Assembly: GCA_001270045.2 (NCBI GenBank)
Contig: DF970673.1
Location: 12,124-76,123, forward strand
Direction of reading: 5' to 3'
DNA: 64,000 nucleotides
DNA from: Bacteroidales bacterium 6E
Lineage (GTDB): Bacteria > Bacteroidota > Bacteroidia > Bacteroidales > Prolixibacteraceae
Both the position numbers and the translations under genes were made by a program. A model generated the notes under the pieces. The model saw only the letters and a list, made by a program, of their open reading frames with translations. It was not told the DNA's origin and made no database searches. Shown here one piece after another: positions 46,916 to 56,533 of the stretch. How positions within the stretch are numbered: position 1 is the stretch's first letter; each line of letters starts with the position of its first letter.

Positions 46916-47422
46916 ATGACACCGAAAGTTAGCATTATTATGGGAAGTACCTCCGATCTGGGAGTGATGGAAGCAGCTGCAAAGATTTTTGATGAATTTG
47001 AAATTCCATTTGAAATTAATGCCTTGTCGGCCCATCGAACACCTGATGAGGTTGAGAAATTTGCCCGGGCTGCCAAAGGCAGGGGTATTAAGGTAATTAT
47101 CGCAGGAGCTGGTATGGCGGCCCATTTGCCTGGAGTTGTTGCAGCCATGACCCCACTGCCTGTGATTGGGGTGCCGATCAAGGTGGGTTTTGAAGGTCTT
47201 GATGCCTTGCTGTCAATAGCCCAGATGCCTCCCGGCATTCCTGTTGCCACCGTTGCAGTTAATGGTGCAATGAATGCTGCCCTTTTAGCGATTCAAATGA
47301 TGGCTACAGGAGATAGCGACCTGATGGAAAAGTTTGTAACCTACAAGGAAAACCTGAAGAGTAAAATTGTAAAGGCAAACAAGGAATTGTCAGAAGTGAA
47401 ATTCAGGTTTAAAACAAATTGA
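46916..47422 (+). CDS. purE: N5-carboxyaminoimidazole ribonucleotide mutase PurE
   Basis: Step of purine biosynthesis: N5-CAIR to CAIR. The 168-residue protein has the class I PurE signatures IIMGSTSDLGVM (about residues 7-18), SAHRTPDEV (catalytic His) and IIAGAGMAAHLPGVVA, with IAQMPPGIPVATVAVNGAMNAALLA further on. No purK lies in the window. Ends with a strong terminator at 47467. Divergent from hpt. Confidence 0.97.
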   Translation: MTPKVSIIMGSTSDLGVMEAAAKIFDEFEIPFEINALSAHRTPDEVEKFARAAKGRGIKVIIAGAGMAAHLPGVVAAMTPLPVIGVPIKVGFEGLDALLSIAQMPPGIPVATVAVNGAMNAALLAIQMMATGDSDLMEKFVTYKENLKSKIVKANKELSEVKFRFKTN

Positions 47423-47466
47423 TCCGGAATATGGTCATGTTGTAAACTTGCATAATTTTTTCATGG

Positions 47467-47520
47467 AACGGGAAACTTCAGCTGCCGTATAAAAGACGGT
47501 TGTTAGGTTTCCCGTTTTTA
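47467..47520 (+). terminator. Terminator after purE
   Basis: AACGGGAAAC (47467-47476) and GTTTCCCGTT (47507-47516) form a perfect 10-bp stem enclosing an inner CCGT/ACGG hairpin. It is followed by TTTTA. From here to 47690 no gene or clear motif apart from a TACTTTG box at 47652 is seen. Confidence 0.8.
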
Positions 47521-47690
47521 ATGGTTATATTCTGGATAATAAAGGGTTGCGATTGATTTGAGATCGGTAAATTTTTGTGGAGTGTGACCTCCAATATTAC
47601 AAATGCTCTTTTAAGTGAAAATATAAATAGCATATGTAAAAAATAAAACCTTACTTTGAGCTGGAAATTAAAACCAGTTGGTTCACGCTC

Positions 47691-48503
47691 ATGAAGGTAT
47701 TTCTTCTTTTTGCCTTAATGTTATCCGGCTTGTTTTTGACAGCCGGACAAGGGCTTACCAATACAAGTGCCCGCTCTGTTTCCATGGCGAATGCCGTTAT
47801 TGCATCTCCCTCCAATGAATCACTGTTCAGTAATCAGGCTGGATTAGCTGGCATCCGGGATTTTCTGATCACGGTCACTTATGAATCCAAGTATGGTTTG
47901 AATGAGTATTCGACCATGGCCCTTGGTACCGTAATCCCTTTCGCCAAAGGAACTGCGGGAATATCATTCACACAGTTTGGCCGAAAATTATACAGGATTA
48001 GCAAGACAGGCATTGCATATTCCAGGAATTTTGGAGAAAGTGTGGCCGCTGCCTTGCAATTTGATGTTTTATCAGAGTCTTTCCCCGAGAACAGTCTTCC
48101 ATTTATGACCATGACGGTTGAAATGGGCATGATTACCATAATCAGTCCAATTGTCAAAGTCGGGTTCCATCTCTGCAATCCCTTTTCTTACACGAAATCG
48201 GCAATTGTTTCCATGCATCGGAGACCTTCGGTTTTCAGGTGTGGAGTTGCATGGATTATCAGCAACGAGTTGAACTATTTTGGCGAAATTGAAAAGATGT
48301 CCGGAAACTTACCATGCATAAAGACTGGTATTGAGTTTTCTGCATTGGGTGCATTTAAATTGCGGGCCGGAGTGCAGGGAGTCGATCTTCAGCCGTCTGC
48401 CGGATTTGGATTTATTAATGACAGACTGATGGTTGATATGGGTTTCAGCTACCATGGAAATCTTGGATTTTCACCAATCATAACCCTAAATTATTGCCTA
48501 TGA
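47691..48503 (+). CDS. Outer-membrane protein of unknown function
   Basis: A 270-residue protein with a signal peptide (LLFALMLSGLFLTAGQG). The N-terminal segment after cleavage (NTSARSVSMANAVIASPSNESLFSNQAGLAG) looks like the plug-like start of FadL/PorV-type barrels. Strands alternate to the C-terminus (GTAGISFTQFGRKLYRISKTGIAYSRNF, LRAGVQGVDLQPSAGFGFI, NLGFSPIITLNYCL). The stop overlaps the next gene by 4 nt, so the two are translationally coupled. Family not fixed; transport or anchoring at the outer membrane is likely. Confidence 0.6.
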   Translation: MKVFLLFALMLSGLFLTAGQGLTNTSARSVSMANAVIASPSNESLFSNQAGLAGIRDFLITVTYESKYGLNEYSTMALGTVIPFAKGTAGISFTQFGRKLYRISKTGIAYSRNFGESVAAALQFDVLSESFPENSLPFMTMTVEMGMITIISPIVKVGFHLCNPFSYTKSAIVSMHRRPSVFRCGVAWIISNELNYFGEIEKMSGNLPCIKTGIEFSALGAFKLRAGVQGVDLQPSAGFGFINDRLMVDMGFSYHGNLGFSPIITLNYCL

Positions 48504-50524
48504 GAAGGGTTTTTTATCTATTGGTGGTGATCGTAATTTTCACGTTTAGTTCCTATGCGCAAGTTTTTTCTTATTCGCTCGAAAGTTTCATTGAAGAACT
48601 GACCGAAAATTCTGAGGAAGGAATCTCTGATATGGCATTGATTGAAGATTTACAGGTACTTTATGAGGCACCCATCGATTTAAACAGAGCAACACTGGAA
48701 CAACTTTGCGAGATTCCTTTTTTGGATCCAATGGTCGCCGGAAATATCCTGCAGTACCGACTTGAAGCAGGGAAATTTTTGACTGTTTATGAATTATCAT
48801 CTGTCGAAGGAGTGAGCCCTGCGCTGGCTTCAAAGCTTTCTCTTTTTGTTTTTGTATCGGAAGGAGGCCATTCTACAACCCCTATATCGAATAAACAGAT
48901 ACGACAACAGCTATTGATTAAGGGTTGGCAAACTTTCCCCCTTTCGGCGGGATACTTGCCAACTGACAACAAGCCAGCTGCCTATCTTGGTGATCCCAGA
49001 AAATATTATGCCCGATATGAAATTTCAAATAACAAGACTTTTAAAGCTGGCCTGACTGCTGACAAAGATCCCGGGGAGCCCTTCTTCTCAGGTCCAAACC
49101 GATTTGGATTTGATTTTTACTCCGGACACCTTACTTTGCATCTCAAGCCTGACATCTCTTATGTGATTGTGGGTGATTATTCCTTAAAAGCAGGACAAGG
49201 TCTGATTCTTCAGCCAGGTTTTTCTTTGGGTAAAACTGCAAATATATTGAATTCAGGTAATCCGGGCATGCGCTTGCGACCATATACCTCAACTGATGAA
49301 AATTTCTTTTTCAGAGGTATTGCTACACAAATCAACTTTCAAAGATTTGATGCCGTGTTTTTTGCCTCCCATAAGAAATCAGATGCGAATAGAATCTTTC
49401 ACGATGATGGTTCAATTTCCATCTCAGGCTTACAAACGTCAGGATACCATCGTACACGTTCCGAGATGGAAGACAAAAACAAGGTTGGCCATTCGGTGAT
49501 TGGTACCGTCCTGTCAATGTTAAATGGTAGAACCAGGTGGGGTACAACATTTTTATACGAAAGGTTTCAATTTCCAATTATTAATAATTCACAGCTATTT
49601 AACAGATTTCAGTTTCAAGGTAATGAAAATGCCAACTTTGGAATTGATTACCGTCATGTCAGGGGAAAGTATCAGCTGTTTGGTGAAGGTGCCATCAGTT
49701 TAAATGGTAGCATATCGTTTATCCAGGGATTTCTGGCTCACCTTCACGATCAGATGTCGCTTTCAATGCTTTACAGAAGTTATGGTTTCAGGTACCATGC
49801 TACCTGGGGTAATGGTTTTGGGGAAACAAATCAGGTGAATAATGAATCAGGGTATTATGCCGGTTTTCGGCTGTTGCCGGTATCAGGAGTTTCGTTATCA
49901 GGGTATGTTGACTGGTTCGCTTCAAAATGGATGAGCTTCTCAACTGTCGGACCTTCACGAGGAAGAGACATGTTGGTTCAGGCTGATATTCAGCTTGCAG
50001 GGAAGATGGATGGTTATGTCAGGTATAAGAGGAGGATCAAAGGCAAAAAAATCAATCCAGGGAATGCTTTACATGATGAGGATAATAAAAGGTCGGGACT
50101 TCGGTTGCATCTTAATTATCGACCCGCTTCTAATTGGGTATTACGCACCCGTGTCGAGAATTCCTTCATTCAGATGGATAAAACAGAAAAGGGGTTTATG
50201 GTCCTGCAGGATGTGGGGTGGACTTCCTCTGATCCTGAGTTTTCAATAGTTTTCAGGGCTGCCTGTTTCAAGACAGACAGTTACGAGTCAAGAATTTATG
50301 CCTATGAAAACGACTTGTTATACAATTTTTCCACTATCTCGTTTTTCGGAAAAGGATACCGTACCTATTTGAACCTAAAATACCGATTTTCAAGTCATTT
50401 GGATATGTGGCTCAAGATCGCCTATACCGCTTATTTTGAGCAGGATAATATCGGTTCAGGCTACAATATGATTGAGGGAGACTCAAAATCTGAAATGAAA
50501 ATTCAATTTCGGTACCGGTTATAA
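48500..50524 (+). CDS. Secreted HhH-domain beta-barrel outer-membrane protein
   Basis: A 674-residue protein (the frame could also begin at TTG 48494). A signal peptide (VFYLLVVIVIFTFSSYAQ) is followed by a ComEA-like double helix-hairpin-helix at about 48-125 (APIDLNRATLEQLCEIPFL is the first hairpin, YELSSVEGVSPALASKLSLF the second). A large barrel-like region fills about 150-674 (LTLHLKPDISYVIVGDYSLKAGQG, FRYRL at the end). HhH domains bind DNA in the ComEA uptake protein. Finding one fused to an outer-membrane barrel is a known Bacteroidota arrangement of uncertain function. Coupled by ATGA overlap to the preceding barrel gene. Confidence 0.72.
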   Translation: MRRVFYLLVVIVIFTFSSYAQVFSYSLESFIEELTENSEEGISDMALIEDLQVLYEAPIDLNRATLEQLCEIPFLDPMVAGNILQYRLEAGKFLTVYELSSVEGVSPALASKLSLFVFVSEGGHSTTPISNKQIRQQLLIKGWQTFPLSAGYLPTDNKPAAYLGDPRKYYARYEISNNKTFKAGLTADKDPGEPFFSGPNRFGFDFYSGHLTLHLKPDISYVIVGDYSLKAGQGLILQPGFSLGKTANILNSGNPGMRLRPYTSTDENFFFRGIATQINFQRFDAVFFASHKKSDANRIFHDDGSISISGLQTSGYHRTRSEMEDKNKVGHSVIGTVLSMLNGRTRWGTTFLYERFQFPIINNSQLFNRFQFQGNENANFGIDYRHVRGKYQLFGEGAISLNGSISFIQGFLAHLHDQMSLSMLYRSYGFRYHATWGNGFGETNQVNNESGYYAGFRLLPVSGVSLSGYVDWFASKWMSFSTVGPSRGRDMLVQADIQLAGKMDGYVRYKRRIKGKKINPGNALHDEDNKRSGLRLHLNYRPASNWVLRTRVENSFIQMDKTEKGFMVLQDVGWTSSDPEFSIVFRAACFKTDSYESRIYAYENDLLYNFSTISFFGKGYRTYLNLKYRFSSHLDMWLKIAYTAYFEQDNIGSGYNMIEGDSKSEMKIQFRYRL

Positions 50525-50568
50525 CTTGTTATTTTGTTACTTTGCCGTGTTCAAAAACCGAATAGATC

Positions 50569-51723
50569 ATGCAGGTAAATGAGTTTGATGACATTAGGCC
50601 ATACAATGATGCAGAACTACCTGAGAAATTAGGATTACTGCTTAAAGATCCAGTTTTCAATGAAGTAATGGGCTACATCTTTCGAAATCCTGAACTGAAA
50701 GAAAATAAATTGCAACACCTGAAAAAAATCAGGTCTATTGAACAACTTCAAACAACTTTTGTAAGACATCTTGTTGAAATAATTCTTCATAACACTACCA
50801 AGGGTCTCACCTGCAGTGGATTGGAAAACCTTGACAAATCAAAGTCCTATCTTTTTGTATCCAATCACCGTGACATCATTCTTGATTCTGCATTTTTGAA
50901 TTACCTGATTCTGTCTAATGGCATGAATACTACCCAGATTGCCATAGGAGACAATCTGCTGATATATGATTGGATTAAACACGCGGTTAAGTTGAACCGG
51001 GCATTTGTTGTTAAAAGAAATATTGCGGCCCGGGAACTTTTGGAAGCATCCCGAAAGTTGTCGACGTATATAAGAGGTTCCATCACGGAAAACAACACCT
51101 CCGTTTGGATTGCCCAACGGGAAGGAAGAACCAAAGATGGTGATGACCAGACCCAGCTGTCACTGCTTAAAATGCTCAACATGAGCAATAGTAAAAGTTT
51201 GGCTGAGGGATTTGGGGAGTTGACCATCATTCCGCTTTCCATATCATACGAGATTGAGCCATGCGGCTTGTGCAAGGTTGAAGAACTTGTAAAACGTGAT
51301 TCTGAAGAAGGCTACAGTAAAACAACCGCTGATGATTTGAAGAGTATGGCATCCGGATTGTTCAGCCAAAAAGGCAGGGTGCATTTTTCATTCGGAAAAC
51401 CTATTCTAACCAGCTTTTTGGAGCAAAACAATCACCTTCAGCCCAATGAATTTATTCAAGAGCTGGCAATCCGTATTGATCACAGGATCCACCAGTATTT
51501 TAAACTCTGGCCATATAATTATGTGGCATATGACATGATGTACGGAGCAGGGGAATTTATCGACAATTACACTTCACAGGATATGACAGCATTCTCTGAA
51601 ATGATTGAGGAAGCAAAAAAAATGGTGCCTTCAAATCCGGAAGAAGCTGCCAAAAAATTCATCCGTATGTATGCAAAGCCTGTTGAGAATTCATTGATTG
51701 CCATGGAGGTATTTCGGACTTAG
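50569..51723 (+). CDS. Glycerolipid acyltransferase (PlsC/PlsB-like)
   Basis: A 384-residue acyltransferase. The catalytic NHRDIILDS (HxxxxD at about residues 104-109) and the motif REGRTKDGDDQT (about 183) are intact. LTCSGLENLDKSKSYLFVSNH leads into the first. The region after residue 300 is helical (DMTAFSEMIEEAKKMV). Predicted to acylate glycerol-3-phosphate or lyso-phosphatidate at the inner membrane; the acceptor cannot be told by eye. TTACTTTG at 50537-50544 is a possible -7 box. Convergent with recJ with only 2 nt between. Confidence 0.85.
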   Translation: MQVNEFDDIRPYNDAELPEKLGLLLKDPVFNEVMGYIFRNPELKENKLQHLKKIRSIEQLQTTFVRHLVEIILHNTTKGLTCSGLENLDKSKSYLFVSNHRDIILDSAFLNYLILSNGMNTTQIAIGDNLLIYDWIKHAVKLNRAFVVKRNIAARELLEASRKLSTYIRGSITENNTSVWIAQREGRTKDGDDQTQLSLLKMLNMSNSKSLAEGFGELTIIPLSISYEIEPCGLCKVEELVKRDSEEGYSKTTADDLKSMASGLFSQKGRVHFSFGKPILTSFLEQNNHLQPNEFIQELAIRIDHRIHQYFKLWPYNYVAYDMMYGAGEFIDNYTSQDMTAFSEMIEEAKKMVPSNPEEAAKKFIRMYAKPVENSLIAMEVFRT

Positions 51724-51725
51724 AT

Positions 51726-53447
51726 TCAGATATCTTTGGTCCTGATGTCCCGGATGTAAAGCTGTAGGTTCGTTTTTCCCCTGAATTCGTTGATGGCAAC
51801 TGAATAGCATATATCAAATGGCATTCCGGACTTGATTACCGGCATCTTTTCTGACATGTTAAATGCAATTCCGGCATATACAGCAGACGAATCGTCTGGT
51901 TCAACCAAATCCAGTTTCAGGTGTTCCGAGTTTTTACCGACCAGTCGGCTTGTTCCTGCATCAAGAACATCCTCGGTAATGAACACTGGCATTTGATTAT
52001 GGGGACCGAAAGGTTCAAACTGTCGAAGTATCCTGAAAAAGCGTGGGGTAATCTCGTGGAGTGCCAGTTTTGTGTCAATGTCAATAGTCTGTATTTGGGG
52101 CTGGCCTGCCATGCTTCGCGTGACGATCTCTTCGAATCGTCGTGAGAATTCCGAAATGTTTTCAATTTTCATTGTCAAACCTGCCGCATACATATGTCCT
52201 CCATAGGATTCCAGCAAATCGCTGCATGAGCCGATAGCCTCGTATAAGTCAAAATCCTTTACTGATCTCGCTGATCCTGTTGCTAGACCATTTGATTCTG
52301 TCAAGACTACAGTAGGCCGGTAGTAAAATTCTGTCAGTCTGGAAGCGACAATTCCAACAACACCTTTGTGCCAATCGCGGTTATATATCACGGTACTGTT
52401 CCGGTTCTTCAACTCCGGGTTGTTCTCTATCATGTCGAGCGCATCCTGGGTAATGTCCCTATCCAGTGTTTTCCTGATTTCATTAAATGAGTCAATTTCT
52501 CCGCCCAGGGCATCCGAACTGTCTTCATCGAGCGAAACCAAAATTTGCACTGATTTCTTTCCATGCTCAATTCTCCCTGAAGCATTAAGTCTTGGCCCAA
52601 TTTTAAATACGATATCACTGATGGTAATATCGCCAGCCGTTAGTCCTGAATAGTTGATGATGGTCTGAAGTCCCATCCCCGGCTCTTTATTCAGTTTTTT
52701 CAGGCCATAATATGCTAGCACCCTGTTTTCTCCTGTTATAGGTACAATATCTGATGCAATGCTTACAACCACTAGGTCAAGCAGATTATAAAGTTTATCT
52801 GTTGGTAATTTCTTCCGCATTGTGTAAGCCTGCAACAGCTTGAAGCCAACACCACAACCTGATAATTCCTTATATGGATAGGTACAATCGGGTCTTTTTG
52901 GATCGAGAACAGCTACAGCGTCAGGAATGGAGTCCCCGGGGTTGTGATGGTCACAAATGATAAAATCAAGTCCCTTTTGACGTGCATAACTGATTTTCTC
53001 AACCGCCTTGATGCCACAATCGAGCACAATAACCAGCGAAAAGTCTTCTTCTGCTGCATATTCTATGCTGCGAGGACTTATACCATACCCCTCGGTATAT
53101 CTGTCAGGTATATAGAAATCAATGTTTTTGAGATGGTCTTTGAGGAAAAGGTACATCATCGCCACCGAGGTAGTGCCATCAACGTCATAATCACCATAAA
53201 TCATTACCTTCTCCTGGTTTTCAATGGCTTTTTCCAGACGCTCCACGGCTTTGTCCATGTCTTTCATTAGGAAAGGGTCATGAAGGTCGGAAAGTCTGGG
53301 CCGGAAAAAAGCCTTGGCTTCGCTAAATGTCTTTATGCCTCTTTGAACCAAAAGGTTCGTAATCACCATATTAACATTTAACGCAGCCGACAGATGCTTT
53401 ATGTCATTACCTTCCCCCTGGGGCTTCAAATTCCATACTTTCTCCAT
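51726..53447 (-). CDS. recJ: Single-stranded-DNA exonuclease RecJ
   Basis: 5'-3' ssDNA exonuclease of recombination and mismatch repair. The 573-residue protein has DHH-family motifs: YGDYDVDGTTS (about residues 83-93), ICDHHNPGDSIPDAVA (DHH), and DHHA1-type GRIEHGKKSVQIL and SGRTAGS-like GLATGSARS with SYGGHMYAAGLTM. The OB-fold C-terminus is present. Length normal. A -7 box TATCTTTG lies at 53488-53495. Confidence 0.95.
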   Translation of the reverse strand: MEKVWNLKPQGEGNDIKHLSAALNVNMVITNLLVQRGIKTFSEAKAFFRPRLSDLHDPFLMKDMDKAVERLEKAIENQEKVMIYGDYDVDGTTSVAMMYLFLKDHLKNIDFYIPDRYTEGYGISPRSIEYAAEEDFSLVIVLDCGIKAVEKISYARQKGLDFIICDHHNPGDSIPDAVAVLDPKRPDCTYPYKELSGCGVGFKLLQAYTMRKKLPTDKLYNLLDLVVVSIASDIVPITGENRVLAYYGLKKLNKEPGMGLQTIINYSGLTAGDITISDIVFKIGPRLNASGRIEHGKKSVQILVSLDEDSSDALGGEIDSFNEIRKTLDRDITQDALDMIENNPELKNRNSTVIYNRDWHKGVVGIVASRLTEFYYRPTVVLTESNGLATGSARSVKDFDLYEAIGSCSDLLESYGGHMYAAGLTMKIENISEFSRRFEEIVTRSMAGQPQIQTIDIDTKLALHEITPRFFRILRQFEPFGPHNQMPVFITEDVLDAGTSRLVGKNSEHLKLDLVEPDDSSAVYAGIAFNMSEKMPVIKSGMPFDICYSVAINEFRGKTNLQLYIRDIRTKDI

Positions 53448-53487
53448 GCTTTGCCTTTCCGCCGTTACCTTATGCGTTAGATTTGTG

Positions 53488-53495
53488 CAAAGATA
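53488..53495 (-). promoter_or_regulatory. recJ: -7 box of recJ
   Basis: TATCTTTG on the minus strand (53495 to 53488), 40 nt before the recJ ATG, matches TAnnTTTG exactly. No obvious -33 element at the usual distance. Divergent from the lysS promoter about 160 nt away. Confidence 0.55.
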
Positions 53496-53655
53496 TAAAA
53501 TGCAAAATGATAACGATAATAAAAGACAATAAGGGCGGCAAAGATTTTTCCAACCTTTTGATTCATAATTTTATAGGTCGTAAAATAGGCTGTCCATATT
53601 GATTTTCGACCAATTTTGGCATCTGGCTGGTTCTGAGTGTAAATGATTCTTTTTC

Positions 53656-53663
53656 TATCTTTG
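53656..53663 (+). promoter_or_regulatory. lysS: -7 box of lysS
   Basis: TATCTTTG at 53656-53663 matches the -7 consensus; the lysS ATG is 31 nt downstream. The -33 element is weak. Confidence 0.55.
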
Positions 53664-53694
53664 CAAAGTTTTTTTGTAAAGTAAATATTTGAGC

Positions 53695-55440
53695 ATGACA
53701 AACATATCGTTAAGTGAACAAGAGATTATCCGCCGAAATTCCCTTCAGAAATTAAGAGACTTGGGCATAGATCCATATCCAGCTGCAGAATATCCCGTCA
53801 ACAGCCTTGCCGCTGAAATTAAGAGCCAATATAATCCTGACATGAATAATTTCAGTGAGGTATGCCTTGCAGGGCGTTTAATGACACAAAGGATCATGGG
53901 CAAGGCTTCTTTTGCCGAATTGCAGGATTCCAGCGGCCGTATCCAATTATATATTAACCGTGATGAAATTTGCCCGGGCGAAGATAAATCACTTTACAAT
54001 GAAGTGTTTAAGAAACTTCTTGATATTGGTGACATCATTGGGGTGAAAGGGAATGCCTTCATTACTCAAATGGGTGAGCTTTCGGTGAATGTGATAGAAC
54101 TGACAATACTTAATAAATCTTTGAGACCACTGCCTGTCGTAAAGGAAAAGGATGGCGTTACTTTTGACGCTTATACTGACATGGAGCAGCGTTACCGGAT
54201 GAGGTATGTCGACTTGATCGTCAATCCCCATGTCAGGGATGTTTTCGTGAAAAGAACAAAGATTATCAATACCATGCGAGAGATGTTCAATGAAAATGGA
54301 TATCTCGAGGTTGAAACCCCAATACTTCAGCCGATACCCGGCGGTGCTGCGGCCAGGCCTTTCATTACCCATCACAATACTCTGGATATACCCCTGTATT
54401 TGCGAATTGCCAATGAACTTTACCTCAAAAGGCTGATTGTCGGTGGCTACGATGGAGTTTATGAATTCGCCAAGGACTTCAGGAATGAGGGTATGGACAG
54501 GACGCATAATCCTGAGTTTACCGTGATGGAAATTTATGTGGCTTACAAAGATTACAGGTGGATGATGAATTTCACCGAAAGAATGATTGAAAGGGTGGCG
54601 TTGGCTCTGCATGGGACTACTAAGGTCCAGCTTGGTGAACATACCATCGACTTTAAGGCACCTTATCCAAGGGTTACCATGTATGATGCCATCAGGGATC
54701 ATACCGGGTACGATATTGCAGGAATGACCGAGGAAGAGCTGCGACGCGTTTGCGATAAGCTCGGAATTGAAACCGATCCAACGATGGGCAAAGGAAAGCT
54801 GATCGATGAAATATTTGGCGAAAAGTGTGAGCATCATTACATACAACCTACCTTTATCATTGATTATCCTATCGAAATGTCACCACTTACCAAAAAGCAC
54901 AGAGACAATCCTGCCCTCACTGAAAGGTTTGAGCTTATGGTTTTTGGAAAAGAACTGGCCAACGCATACTCTGAATTGAACGATCCAATCGATCAAAGGG
55001 AGAGGTTTGAAGAGCAATTACGACTTTCAGAGAAAGGTGACGATGAGGCTATGTTTATCGACCAGGATTTTCTTAGAGCATTGGAGTATGGTATGCCGCC
55101 AACATCGGGTATGGGTATCGGTATCGACCGTCTGACTATGTTTATGACCAATAACCTTTCCATCCAGGATGTCCTGTTCTTCCCCCAAATGAGACCGGAA
55201 GTCAAGAAGCAGGAAACCATGAGTAAAACTGAGGACTATCTTCAGATTGGAGTCCCGGAACCTTGGGTGGATGTTCTTCGTAATATGGGATATTCACAGG
55301 TTTCCAAACTTAAGGAAGTCGAGAAGCATACCAAGCTGCACCAGGAGTTGTGTGGATATAATAAAAAGAATAAACTTGGTTTACAGAACCCGTCACAAGA
55401 CGAGGTAAAAGCTTGGATTGATGCTGCTATAACCAATTGA
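53695..55440 (+). CDS. lysS: Lysyl-tRNA synthetase (class II)
   Basis: Charges tRNA-Lys. From ATG 53695 the protein is 581 residues; TTG 53689 is an in-frame alternative. The N-terminal OB anticodon-binding domain covers about 60-165. The class II core has motif 1 (PILQPIPGGAAARPFIT), motif 2 (FRNEGMDRTHNPEFT) and motif 3 (GMGIGIDRLTMF). A C-terminal extension of about 80 residues past motif 3 (VPEPWVDVLRNMGYSQVSKLKEVEKH is its core) is typical of Bacteroidota LysRS. Heads the lysS-gpsA-pgi group. Confidence 0.97.
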   Translation: MTNISLSEQEIIRRNSLQKLRDLGIDPYPAAEYPVNSLAAEIKSQYNPDMNNFSEVCLAGRLMTQRIMGKASFAELQDSSGRIQLYINRDEICPGEDKSLYNEVFKKLLDIGDIIGVKGNAFITQMGELSVNVIELTILNKSLRPLPVVKEKDGVTFDAYTDMEQRYRMRYVDLIVNPHVRDVFVKRTKIINTMREMFNENGYLEVETPILQPIPGGAAARPFITHHNTLDIPLYLRIANELYLKRLIVGGYDGVYEFAKDFRNEGMDRTHNPEFTVMEIYVAYKDYRWMMNFTERMIERVALALHGTTKVQLGEHTIDFKAPYPRVTMYDAIRDHTGYDIAGMTEEELRRVCDKLGIETDPTMGKGKLIDEIFGEKCEHHYIQPTFIIDYPIEMSPLTKKHRDNPALTERFELMVFGKELANAYSELNDPIDQRERFEEQLRLSEKGDDEAMFIDQDFLRALEYGMPPTSGMGIGIDRLTMFMTNNLSIQDVLFFPQMRPEVKKQETMSKTEDYLQIGVPEPWVDVLRNMGYSQVSKLKEVEKHTKLHQELCGYNKKNKLGLQNPSQDEVKAWIDAAITN

Positions 55441-55521
55441 TTGGTAGGGATATCCATTGAAAAGGTCTGGATTTAATGCCGGAAGAAAGGATGGGTATCC
55501 AATTATTTAAACCGTCTTCGA

Positions 55522-56520
55522 ATGAATGAGAAAGAACAGAGGGTAGCATTGCTGGGTAGCGGTAGCTGGGCAACAGCTGTGGCCAAAATACTGATGGAGA
55601 ATGTCGGGCAAATTAACTGGTTTATCCGTGACGATGATACCATCGAGCAGTTCAGGCAATACCGTCACAATCCAGGTTATATGCGCGGAGTCATATTCGA
55701 TATCAACCGGATTCGGTTTTCATCCGACATCAACCAGGTGGTAAGGGATTCGGATATTCTGGTTGTGGTCATTCCTTCAGCTTACCTGCTGGATTATATA
55801 AGTGGTCTGACCGAAGATATTTCAAACAAGCTGATAATATCGGGAATCAAAGGACTGGTGCCTGACAATCATATGGTGATTGCCGAATATTTCCACACAC
55901 GTTTTCTGGTACCTTATGAATCTATTGGTATTATTGCCGGTCCTTCTCATGCGGAGGAAGTGGCACTTGAAAGACTTTCTTACCTCACGCTGGCTTGCCA
56001 GAGTGAAGAAAATGCATCTCTTTTTGCAAGGCTCTTTTCTTGTTCCTACATCAGAACAAATATTTCTGACGATATCTGGGGTACGGAATACAGTTCTGTG
56101 ATCAAAAATATTATTGCCATCGCTGCCGGGATTGTACATGGACTGATGTATGGCGATAACTTTCAGGCGGTTTTGGTTTCCAATGCCATTCTTGAAATTG
56201 AGAGATTTGTGAATGCCGTTCATCCGATTACCCGTGATATTAAAAGTTCTGCATATCTGGGCGATTTGCTGGTTACTTCCTACTCCCAATTCAGCCGAAA
56301 CCGTACCTTTGGCAATATGATCGGCAAAGGGTATTCAGTCCGCACAGCACAACTTGAAATGCATATGGTGGCCGAAGGGTATTATGCAGCCAAATCAATC
56401 AGGGACATTAACGCCAGATATAATGTTGATATGCCTATTTGTGAGGCTGTTTACCAAATTCTCTACAACAACCGATCACCCCGAAAAGAGATTCAGAAGC
56501 TGACTGAAAAATTATCATAA
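55522..56520 (+). CDS. gpsA: Glycerol-3-phosphate dehydrogenase GpsA
   Basis: Reduces DHAP to sn-glycerol-3-phosphate for phospholipid synthesis. The 332-residue protein has the Rossmann motif [13 protein letters not shown] and [13 protein letters not shown], with [19 protein letters not shown] and a Lys-Asn catalytic segment [16 protein letters not shown]. Length normal. 81 nt after lysS and 13 nt before pgi. Confidence 0.95.
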   Translation: MNEKEQRVALLGSGSWATAVAKILMENVGQINWFIRDDDTIEQFRQYRHNPGYMRGVIFDINRIRFSSDINQVVRDSDILVVVIPSAYLLDYISGLTEDISNKLIISGIKGLVPDNHMVIAEYFHTRFLVPYESIGIIAGPSHAEEVALERLSYLTLACQSEENASLFARLFSCSYIRTNISDDIWGTEYSSVIKNIIAIAAGIVHGLMYGDNFQAVLVSNAILEIERFVNAVHPITRDIKSSAYLGDLLVTSYSQFSRNRTFGNMIGKGYSVRTAQLEMHMVAEGYYAAKSIRDINARYNVDMPICEAVYQILYNNRSPRKEIQKLTEKLS

Positions 56521-56533
56521 ATATTTTCAAAAA

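Noticed and set aside
48494-48499. TTG start for the HhH barrel gene
   Set aside because: ATG 48500 gives the standard 4-nt overlap with the previous stop and a cleaner signal peptide.
53477-53701. 74-residue ORF between recJ and lysS, minus strand
   Set aside because: It overlaps the lysS promoter, has no domain or signal and lies in an AT-rich divergent promoter region.
53989-54846. 285-residue minus-strand ORF inside lysS
   Set aside because: It lies wholly antisense to a conserved synthetase and has no recognisable features. Antisense open frames of this size are common opposite conserved genes here.
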